From assembly GCF_001429065.1 (NCBI RefSeq), contig NZ_LMIB01000001.1:753933-817932 (forward strand): a stretch of DNA of 64,000 bases. The letters run 5' to 3'. The notes under the pieces are model-generated. The model was not told the origin of the DNA. It saw only the letters and a program-made list of their open reading frames with translations, and ran no database searches. Below, piece after piece: positions 57,400 to 64,000 of this stretch (within the stretch, counting starts at the first letter, position 1; every line of letters starts with the position of its first letter). The translations under genes were made by a program, and so were the position numbers. This stretch comes from Sphingomonas sp. Root710. GTDB taxonomy: Bacteria > Pseudomonadota > Alphaproteobacteria > Sphingomonadales > Sphingomonadaceae.

Positions 57400-58997
57400 C
57401 CACCAAACAGGATGTCGTCATCATCGGCGGCGGGCATAACGGGCTCGTCTGCGCCTTCTATCTCGCGGTGAAGGGCCTCAAGGTCCGCATCGTCGAACGG
57501 CGGGGCGTCGTCGGCGGTGCGGCGGTGACCGAGGAATTCCACCCCGGCTTCCGCAATTCGGTGGCGAGCTATACCGTCAGCCTGCTCCAACCCCGCGTCA
57601 TCCGCGACATGCGGCTGCACGAACGTGGCCTGCGCGTCGTCGAGCGGCCGATCTCCAATTTCCTGCCGCTGGAGGATGGCGGCTATCTGAAGCTCGGCGG
57701 CGGGCTGGAGCGGACCCAGGCCGAGTTCCGGCGCTTCTCCACCGCCGATGCCGAGGCGCTGCCCGCCTATTATGACGCGCTCGAAGGCGTGGCCGACGTG
57801 CTGCGCGACCTTGCGCTCAAGATTCCGCCCAATGCGGGTGGCGGGCTGCTCGAGCTGTTCAAGGCGGCGTCGCAGGGGCGCAAGATCGCGATGGCGGGGC
57901 TGTCGGCCCAGCGCGACATGCTCGACCTGTTCGTCAAGAGCGCGCGCACCTTCCTCGATGGCTGGTTCGAGAGCGACGCGGTCAAGGCCGCCTTCGGCTT
58001 CGATGCGGTGGTCGGCAACTATGCCAGCCCCGACACGCCCGGATCGGCCTATGTCCTGCTCCACCATGTCTTCGGCGAGGTGAACGGCAAGAAGGGCGCC
58101 TGGGGCCATGCGATCGGCGGCATGGGCGCGATCACCCAGGCGATGCGCGCGGCGTGCGAGGAATATGGCGTCATCATCGACACAGACAGCGCGGTCGAAC
58201 AGGTGCTGGTCGATGGCGGCAGGGCGGTCGGCGTCCGCACCGCCAGCGGCGCGGCGCATATGGCCCCGGTCGTCGCGTCCAATGTCGGGCCGGGCCTGCT
58301 CTATCGCAAGCTGATCGACCAGGGCGATCTCGACGCCGACTTCAAGCATCGGATGAAGGGCTTCCGTGCCGGGTCGGGGACCTTCCGGATGAACGTCGCA
58401 CTGTCCGAGCTGCCGAACTTCACCGCCTTGCCGGGCGAGGGCGAGCATCATCGCAGCGGCATCATCATAGCGCCGACGCTCGATTATATGGACCGCGCCT
58501 TCACCGATGCACGCGCCTTTGGGTGGTCGAAGCAGCCGATTGTCGAGATGCTGATCCCGTCGACCGTCGACGACAGCCTCGCCCCCAGGGGCGGCCATGT
58601 CGCCAGCCTGTTCTGCCAGCAATTCGCGCCCGTGCTGCCCGATGGCCGCAACTGGGACGATGAGCGCGAGGCGGCGGCGGATCATATCATCTCCACGGTG
58701 GAGGCGCATGCGCCCGGCTTCGCCAAATCGGTGGTCGGGCGGCAGATATTGTCGCCGCTCGATCTGGAGCGCACCTTCGGTCTGGTCGGCGGCGACATCA
58801 TGCACGGCCATATGGCGCTCGACCAGCTGTGGGGCGCCCGGCCGATCCTGGGCCACGGCGATTATCGCGGGCCGATCAAAGGGCTCTACATGTGCGGCGC
58901 GGGCACCCATCCAGGCGGCGGCGTGACCGGCGCGCCGGGGCATAATGCGGCACAGGCGATATTGGCGGACCGGGGATTGGGGCGGCTGTTCGGCTAG
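57396..58997 (+). CDS. FAD-dependent oxidoreductase, phytoene-dehydrogenase/PYROXD2-like
   Basis: A 533-residue flavoprotein. The N-terminal Rossmann dinucleotide-binding motif VIIGGGHNGLVCAFYLA and the following ERRGVVGGAAVTEEF are typical of the CrtI-like amine oxidase group. The C-terminal FAD block reads YMCGAGTHPGGGVTGAPGHN. It is not a carotenoid gene by context; no other crt gene is present. The start is GTG 57396, overlapping the Rieske stop by 4 bases. It could oxidise the product of the oxygenase. Confidence 0.88.
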   Translation: MTTKQDVVIIGGGHNGLVCAFYLAVKGLKVRIVERRGVVGGAAVTEEFHPGFRNSVASYTVSLLQPRVIRDMRLHERGLRVVERPISNFLPLEDGGYLKLGGGLERTQAEFRRFSTADAEALPAYYDALEGVADVLRDLALKIPPNAGGGLLELFKAASQGRKIAMAGLSAQRDMLDLFVKSARTFLDGWFESDAVKAAFGFDAVVGNYASPDTPGSAYVLLHHVFGEVNGKKGAWGHAIGGMGAITQAMRAACEEYGVIIDTDSAVEQVLVDGGRAVGVRTASGAAHMAPVVASNVGPGLLYRKLIDQGDLDADFKHRMKGFRAGSGTFRMNVALSELPNFTALPGEGEHHRSGIIIAPTLDYMDRAFTDARAFGWSKQPIVEMLIPSTVDDSLAPRGGHVASLFCQQFAPVLPDGRNWDDEREAAADHIISTVEAHAPGFAKSVVGRQILSPLDLERTFGLVGGDIMHGHMALDQLWGARPILGHGDYRGPIKGLYMCGAGTHPGGGVTGAPGHNAAQAILADRGLGRLFG

Positions 58998-59030
58998 TCA
59001 CGCAAATCCGAGTTTCATCACTCTCACTTC

Positions 59031-59113
59031 GTCATCCCGGGCTTGACCCGGGATCCCGCTTTTCTACCTCCACGTTGGAAAGAAGCGGGACCCCGGGTCA
59101 AGCCCGGGGTGAC
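59031..59113. repeat. GTCATCCC-type palindromic repeat between convergent genes
   Basis: A long imperfect palindrome: GTCATCCCGGGCTTGACCCG at its left and the complementary CGGGTCAAGCCCGGGGTGAC at its right, with a second arm pair (CCCGCTT and AAGCGGG) around a short centre. It lies in the 135-base gap between two convergent genes, where it could act as a two-way terminator. It is the same class as, but not identical to, the repeat in gspG. Confidence 0.8.
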
Positions 59114-59132
59114 AATATGAAGTACCGCCGCA

Positions 59133-60428
59133 CTAGATCGAAGCGGCTGCCTTGCGGCCCCGCATGATCCACCAGACCGGCACCCCGGCGAGGATCAGCA
59201 CGGCCCCCCACATATTCGCCTCTAGCCCCGCGCCGTAGAGCGCCCAGACCGAATAGACCGCGCCCGCGATCGCTACCCAACGCTTGACGCCACCGAGCTT
59301 CAGCGCCGCCGCCGCGACGAAGAGATACATGACCAGCGCGGCGGTCGTCGCGAGCAGCGCGATGAAGGTGAACAGGTTGACCGTCGTCTTGCTGGCGTTG
59401 AGCGCGAGGACGATGGTGACGAGCCCGCTCGACAGGAGATGCGCGCGGACCGGCACGCCATTGGCGGCGACCTTACCGAGCGCGCGGGGAAAGACGCCGC
59501 CGGCCGCCATCGCCGCAGGCATCTCGCCCTGGAGCAATATCCAGCCGTTGAGCGCGCCGAGCGCGCTGATCATCGCGAAGGCGGCGACGACATGCGCCGC
59601 GCCGCTGCCCCAATAGCGGCCCATCACTTCGGCGAAGGGCGCCGCCGAATGCGCGGCGACATCGGGTGCGAGCAGCAGGATCACCGCCATGCAGGCGAAG
59701 AGGTAGATGAGCCCGGTCAGCGCGGTGCCGCCCAGCGTGGCGCGCGGGATGGTGCGTTCGGGATCGGTGACCTTGCCTGCCGGGACCGTCGCCGATTCCA
59801 GGCCGAGAAAAGCCCAGAGGGTGAGGGTGCCCGCGGTGGTGATCGCGGCGAGGCCGATTTCGGGCTTGTTGGGATCGGGCAGGGTGAGGTCGCCCGCCGG
59901 CGCCGCCATCGCGGCGATGATCACCACCGCGATAAGCGGCATCACCTTCAGGGCGGTGGTGACGATCTGCACCCAGCCCATGTTGCGCGTGCCGCTGATA
60001 TTAACTGCGGTCAGCGTCCAGACGAGGGCGATGGTGACGCCGGTCGACCACAAGGCGTTGGTTGCCAGCGCCGGGATGAAGGCCGACAGATAGCTGACCG
60101 CCGCGACCGCGATCGCGCCGTTGCCGACGAACAGCGAGATCCAATAGGCCCAGGCGATGAAGAAGGCGACGTCGTTGCCGAAGGCGGCGTGGACATAGAC
60201 ATAGGGTCCGCCCGCCTGTGGCCGCGACCGGCATAGCCCCGCGAACACCGCGGCGATGCACAGGCTACCGGCGATGGTGATTCCCCAGGCGGGGATGACG
60301 TTCCAGCCATAGGGGGCAAGGCTGGCAGGCAGCATGTAGACCCCCGAGCCGATCATGTTGCCGACGACCAGCGCCGTCGCCATGACCAGCCCGAGCGGAC
60401 GGGCGGCAGCCTTGCCACCGCCCGCCAT
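59133..60428 (-). CDS. APC-family amino acid permease
   Basis: A 431-residue transporter with about twelve membrane helices. The APC signature is near the start: LVVGNMIGSGVYMLPASLA, then SRPQAGGPYVYVHAAFG. It most resembles the basic amino-acid/polyamine antiporter branch (AdiC/PotE type), but specificity cannot be fixed. It starts 14 bases after the end of the TonB receptor gene on the same strand, so they may be co-transcribed and work together in uptake. Confidence 0.9.
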   Translation of the reverse strand: MAGGGKAAARPLGLVMATALVVGNMIGSGVYMLPASLAPYGWNVIPAWGITIAGSLCIAAVFAGLCRSRPQAGGPYVYVHAAFGNDVAFFIAWAYWISLFVGNGAIAVAAVSYLSAFIPALATNALWSTGVTIALVWTLTAVNISGTRNMGWVQIVTTALKVMPLIAVVIIAAMAAPAGDLTLPDPNKPEIGLAAITTAGTLTLWAFLGLESATVPAGKVTDPERTIPRATLGGTALTGLIYLFACMAVILLLAPDVAAHSAAPFAEVMGRYWGSGAAHVVAAFAMISALGALNGWILLQGEMPAAMAAGGVFPRALGKVAANGVPVRAHLLSSGLVTIVLALNASKTTVNLFTFIALLATTAALVMYLFVAAAALKLGGVKRWVAIAGAVYSVWALYGAGLEANMWGAVLILAGVPVWWIMRGRKAAASI

Positions 60429-60441
60429 ACTCAGGCCACCA

Positions 60442-62820
60442 TCAGAAACGCTGCGAGACCTTCATGCCGAACAGCTGCGGCTTGATCGGATAGGACCGCG
60501 CATATTGCCCGCAATAGGTCGGCGCGCAGAAGGTGTTCTTGCTGGCGATGCCGCGCTTGTCGAAGGCGTTCTGGATATAGGCTTCCACCTTGAGTTCGCC
60601 GAAGGACATGCCCGCCGAGAAGTCGAAGGTGGTGAAGGCCTTGGTGCGGCCGACCGCCGCATCGTCTGCGGTGGCGAGGAACTGGCGTGCCGCGCCCTGT
60701 TGCAGCACGGACCCTTGCACGAACGTCTCGTTCCCCGCGAGTTCGAAGTCGTAACGCGCTGTGGCGGTGCCCTTGAACTTGGGCTGGACCGTAAGGCGGG
60801 TGCCCTTGGGAGCGGCGGGAGCGCCGCCCAGCGAGCAGTCCGAATTACCCTGGGCGTTGATCGCGCAGAAGTCGGTGGTCAGCTTGGCGTCGGTGAACGT
60901 TCCCGAACCCGACAGGGTCAGGCCGCCATAGCTATAGGCCGCGCTGATCTCCGCGCCATAGATGCGCGCATCACCCGAGTTATAGATATTGACCACGCCG
61001 ACCGAGCCGATGGGCGCCAGCGTATATTGGAGCTTGTTCCACTCCATATAATAGACCGATCCGTTGAAACGGAGTTTCCGGTCGAGCAGGCTGGTTTTCC
61101 AGCCGAGTTCGAAATTGTCGATCGTATCGGCTTTGTAGGGGTTGATCCCCGGCCGCCGGTTGTTGCCGCCCGGGCGAAAGCCGGTCGAGTAGGTCGCGTA
61201 GACCATCTTGTCCGTGTCGATCTGCCAGGCGAGGCTGACTTTGTGGGTCTCGCCGCTTTCCTTATAGGTCTTACCTGGCGTGCCATCATCCGCAATGATG
61301 TTCTGACAGCCGCCTGGCGTGATCGGTAAGGGGCAACCCGCGCCCGTGGCGTTCGAAGCAAATCCCGAAAAACCCTCCAGGGTGTTGCGGGCCTTGAAGC
61401 CGCGAATGCCGCCGGTGAGGGTCAGATCGTCGGTGATCTTGAAATAAGCTTCGCCGAAGGCCGCATAATCGCGCGCGACGATATGCGTGTCGGTCGTGAA
61501 GATATCGTCGCCGAACGTCACCGGATAGCCGGTCGCGCCCAGACCAGGCACGTAATAATCGGCGAAATTGTTGTTGGACTGACGTTGATAGAAGAGACCG
61601 GCGATGAAGCTGAAACGCTTGTCGCGGTCCGAACTGATCCGGACCTCATGACTCTGCTTGGTCAGGCTCTGATCGTTATGATAGCGCTGGGTCGGATCGA
61701 GGAAGCCGCCATTGCCATCCGGGAAGTTGGTATAGCCCGTGATGTTGTCATAATAGACGGTGTAGTAGCTGTAATCCTGATCATTGTTGATTTTGCGCTT
61801 CAGATAGCCGCCCGCATAGGTCAGGTCGAAATCGCCGACCTTGCCCTGGATGGTCAGGCTGGCGAGATACCATTTGTCGATATTCAGGTCGGGCGCGAAC
61901 TCATGTACCTTGAGATCGCCGGCGCGGACCGGGTCGAAATTGAAAGCGCCCTTGGCCTTCTGATACTGGCCCTGGATCTTGGGCTCGATCGTCCAGTTGT
62001 CGTCGAGCTCGATGCCCAGCGCCAGGCGGCCGCCATAGGTGTCAGCCTCGTTGAAGTCCTTCTTCACATAGGCGGCGTTGGTGACCGTCAGGTCGTTGGT
62101 CGGATCGGCGTCCGAAAGGGTGTAGGTCCGGCTGCCCAGCGTGTTGTCGATATAGCCGCCGTCGCGGACATACCAGCCGACCGCGCGCACCGCCGCCGCG
62201 TCGCCGACGGGTATGTTGACGAAGGCTTCGGCGCTGCCGCCCACGTTGCCCTTGCCGAACTTATTGAGGTTGACGTCGTAGCCGCCCTCGAACTTGCCCA
62301 TGGCCGGCTTGTTGGTGATCATCCGGATCGTGCCGGCGAGCGAGCTCGCGCCGTAGAGCGTGCCCTGCGGACCCGACAGCGCTTCGACGCGCGCCAGGTC
62401 ATAGGCGTGGACGTCGAGCATCGCGCCGATCGTCGAGACCGGGACTTCGTCGAGATAGATGCCGACCGTCGGCAGCGATCCGCCGGGCAGGTTGATGCCG
62501 CCGGTCGAGACGCCGCGGATCGAGATGTCAGACTGCGAGGGGCCATAGGTCTGGAAGCTGACGCTGGGCAGCAGCTTCACATAATCGTCGAGATTGCTGA
62601 CCTGATGCTGCGCCAGCGTCTCGGTGCCCAGCGCCTGCAGGCTGATCGGCACCTTCTGGATGCTTTCGTTGCGCTTCGTCGCGGTGACGATGATCTCGCC
62701 GTCACTCGATCCTTCGGCGGCGGTCTGGGCGAACGCGGCGCTGGAGGTGGCAAGGCAGGTCGATGCGAGGAAGATGGTCGCCATCATGCGGCGAACGGGG
62801 CGGAGATGTGCAGTTTTCAC
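60442..62820 (-). CDS. TonB-dependent outer-membrane receptor (second)
   Basis: A 792-residue sphingomonad-type TonB receptor. The signal peptide ends at AFA/QTA, followed by a TonB-box-like GEIIVTATKRNESIQKVPIS. Plug motifs are LDDYVKLLPSVSFQTYGPSQ, VGIYLDEVPVS and ALSGPQGTLYGASSLAGTIR. The C-terminal strand ends in Phe (KVSQRF), as required for barrel assembly. The GTG at 62820 is preferred, with GGGGG 5 bases upstream; an ATG at 62838 is also in frame. It sits next to an amino acid permease, so the ligand may be an amino-acid-related or aromatic compound. Confidence 0.92.
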   Translation of the reverse strand: MKTAHLRPVRRMMATIFLASTCLATSSAAFAQTAAEGSSDGEIIVTATKRNESIQKVPISLQALGTETLAQHQVSNLDDYVKLLPSVSFQTYGPSQSDISIRGVSTGGINLPGGSLPTVGIYLDEVPVSTIGAMLDVHAYDLARVEALSGPQGTLYGASSLAGTIRMITNKPAMGKFEGGYDVNLNKFGKGNVGGSAEAFVNIPVGDAAAVRAVGWYVRDGGYIDNTLGSRTYTLSDADPTNDLTVTNAAYVKKDFNEADTYGGRLALGIELDDNWTIEPKIQGQYQKAKGAFNFDPVRAGDLKVHEFAPDLNIDKWYLASLTIQGKVGDFDLTYAGGYLKRKINNDQDYSYYTVYYDNITGYTNFPDGNGGFLDPTQRYHNDQSLTKQSHEVRISSDRDKRFSFIAGLFYQRQSNNNFADYYVPGLGATGYPVTFGDDIFTTDTHIVARDYAAFGEAYFKITDDLTLTGGIRGFKARNTLEGFSGFASNATGAGCPLPITPGGCQNIIADDGTPGKTYKESGETHKVSLAWQIDTDKMVYATYSTGFRPGGNNRRPGINPYKADTIDNFELGWKTSLLDRKLRFNGSVYYMEWNKLQYTLAPIGSVGVVNIYNSGDARIYGAEISAAYSYGGLTLSGSGTFTDAKLTTDFCAINAQGNSDCSLGGAPAAPKGTRLTVQPKFKGTATARYDFELAGNETFVQGSVLQQGAARQFLATADDAAVGRTKAFTTFDFSAGMSFGELKVEAYIQNAFDKRGIASKNTFCAPTYCGQYARSYPIKPQLFGMKVSQRF

Positions 62821-62842
62821 GGGGTCCCCCTTTATCATGGTG

Positions 62843-62863
62843 ACAATTCCCCATGAAAATTGT
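62843..62863. promoter_or_regulatory. Inverted repeat upstream of the second TonB receptor
   Basis: ACAATT and AATTGT flank a 9-base spacer 23-43 bases before the receptor start. The spacing (15 bases centre to centre) suits a helix-turn-helix dimer site overlapping the promoter or the ribosome-binding region. Only a single copy was found. Confidence 0.3.
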
Positions 62864-62916
62864 TGCGGCGCAAGACCCTATGGAAAGGCTTCATCTACAA
62901 GCTTGTTAATTTTCCA

Positions 62917-62938
62917 CTGTGTTGCGTAATGAACACAG
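62917..62938 (-). terminator. Possible hairpin after the sulfotransferase gene
   Basis: CTGTGTT and AACACAG form a perfect 7-bp stem around an 8-base loop directly beyond the stop codon at 62939 on the minus strand. It is followed by TGGAAAATTAAC rather than a T-run, so a weak or rho-helped terminator is as likely as an intrinsic one. Confidence 0.4.
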
Positions 62939-64000
62939 CTACGGGGCGGCGGGGTAGAGGTCGAGTATGGGGCCGAGCGCATCACGCAGCGGACCCAGCT
63001 TGTCGGCGTAAGGCCGCCACTGGCCGACGCCATCGCGGTTGATCGGGCGGCGGACCTGCTCGCTGCTCGCGGTGCGTACCGCGCGCCCGCTGCTGTGAAA
63101 GTCCAGGCACGCCTGTTCGAAGGGCAGTCCGAGCGCGGCGAGCAGCGCGCGGATCTCGGCTTCGGGATCGTCGAGAAGCTGCTCGTGGATTACGCGGTGG
63201 ACGCGCCCCGGCATCACCCGGTCGACATGGGCCATCAGCCGCACATAATCGGCATAATAGCGACCGATATCGTCGAGCCCGTAGCTGAAGCCCTGGCCGC
63301 GCGCGAAATGCTGGCGGAAGTTGGAGAAGCAGCAATCGAGCGGGTGCCGCCGCGCGTCGATGATCTTCGCCTGGGGCAGGATCAGGTGGATGAAACCCGT
63401 GTGCAGCCAGTTGTTGGGAAGCTTGTCGATGAAATGCGGCTTGCCTTCGCGGCGCTGGATCCGCGTTCCATCGAGATAGTCCTGGCCCAGCGCGGCAAGT
63501 TCTGCCGCATCCAGCACTGCGAGATCGGCAGGATAGCGGCCCTCGACCTTCGCGGCGAGGCGCGGGATGTCGGGCAGTTCCATCGTGCCTTCGACCATCG
63601 AGTGACAGGCGAGAATCTGTTCGATCAGGGTCGATCCGGCGCGCGGCATGCCGAGGATGAAGATCGGATCGGGCGCGGTGCAGCCTTGGCCGGCACGCGC
63701 CGCGAGGAAATCGGGCTGGAACAGGTCGATCATCTCGTCGACCTGGCGGCTGATGTCGTCCGGATCATAATCGATCTGCGCGCGCCGCAGCGCGTTGCCG
63801 GCGGCATAATGGCCAAATGCGGCGTCGGCGTCTCCGGCATCGTCCAACGCCTTGCCGAGCGCGAAATCGAGGTGGAGCCGGTTTTCGTCGGACAGGCCGG
63901 GACTTTGTAGCGCCTGCTTCATTCGCGCGACATCGGCTTTGTCGAACCGCACCGTCTTGAGGTTGGCGAGGCTCCACCAGATTTCGCCAAGCGCCGGATC
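62939..64000 (-). CDS. Tetratricopeptide/sulfotransferase family protein (5' partial)
   Basis: The C-terminal 353 residues of a larger protein; the frame is open to the right edge of the window. The first part (LHLDFALGKALDDAGDADAA) is a TPR-like helical repeat region, followed by a PAPS-dependent sulfotransferase domain. The 5'-phosphosulfate loop is FILGMPRAGSTLIEQILACH, and the 3'-phosphate region lies around RHPLDCCFSNFRQHFARGQG. Such TPR-sulfotransferases are common in sphingomonads and may sulfate polysaccharide or peptide substrates; the true substrate is unknown. Confidence 0.87.
   Translation of the reverse strand, partial: DPALGEIWWSLANLKTVRFDKADVARMKQALQSPGLSDENRLHLDFALGKALDDAGDADAAFGHYAAGNALRRAQIDYDPDDISRQVDEMIDLFQPDFLAARAGQGCTAPDPIFILGMPRAGSTLIEQILACHSMVEGTMELPDIPRLAAKVEGRYPADLAVLDAAELAALGQDYLDGTRIQRREGKPHFIDKLPNNWLHTGFIHLILPQAKIIDARRHPLDCCFSNFRQHFARGQGFSYGLDDIGRYYADYVRLMAHVDRVMPGRVHRVIHEQLLDDPEAEIRALLAALGLPFEQACLDFHSSGRAVRTASSEQVRRPINRDGVGQWRPYADKLGPLRDALGPILDLYPAAP

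Noticed and set aside
57396-58997. Carotenoid desaturase (CrtI)
   Set aside because: The fold is similar, but no other crt gene is near, and the overlap with a Rieske oxygenase suggests a different substrate.

Overview
The window looks like chromosomal DNA of an alphaproteobacterium of the order Sphingomonadales. The evidence is the high GC content, the ntrB-ntrC-ntrY-ntrX-hfq-hflX gene order, a double-domain Hfq, two large TonB-dependent receptors, a complete type II secretion operon followed by a DsbD-like gene, and a full glycogen operon. It is mostly core genome, with a few accessory patches. No prophage, integrase, CRISPR array or rRNA operon is visible.

Left end (1-8141, + strand): the nitrogen two-component genes ntrB (5' end outside the window), ntrC, ntrY and ntrX, then a tandem-duplicated hfq and hflX. 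An eroded IS5-type transposase remnant (about 8178-8600) separates these from a minus-strand pair, parA plus a small ribbon-helix-helix partner, and from a 27-residue hydrophobic microprotein gene.

10.2-24.1 kb: hemW-rdgB-rph (4-base overlaps, minus) diverge from hrcA. A PilZ protein, a cytochrome b / Tat-exported molybdopterin oxidoreductase pair, metY, a DMT exporter and leuA follow. leuA has a leader peptide with four consecutive Leu codons. Then come a methyltransferase, comF-grxC-nitrilase-DUF1178, and tRNA-Arg(CCT) and tRNA-Gly(CCC).

24.2-37.3 kb: a near-continuous gspCDEFGHIJKLMN operon for type II secretion. A 144-base dispersed repeat is inserted in frame in the leader of the major pseudopilin gene gspG. 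The downstream dsbD-like gene runs 171 bases into a convergent MASE1-PAS-GGDEF gene.

37.1-56.1 kb (mostly minus): the diguanylate cyclase, a small DUF1289 protein (+), a TonB receptor plus Tat-exported PhoD phosphatase pair, and the glycogen operon glgP-glgB-glgC-glgA-pgm-glgX-GH13 glucosidase. The glycogen genes overlap or nearly touch except for a 60-base glgP-glgB gap. The operon covers synthesis (GlgC, GlgA, GlgB), breakdown (GlgP, GlgX, glucosidase) and the link to glucose-6-phosphate (Pgm).

56.2-64.0 kb: an accessory catabolic patch. It has a Rieske oxygenase plus an FAD oxidoreductase (+, overlapping), and convergent to them an APC amino-acid permease, a TonB-dependent receptor and a sulfotransferase-family protein that runs off the window. 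Its substrate is unknown. The region between glgP and the Rieske gene carries three short palindromes.

The points most worth a second look are the tandem Hfq, the repeat inside gspG, the leuA attenuator, the DsbD/GGDEF overlap, the parA-RHH unit and microprotein, and the Rieske/FAD locus.
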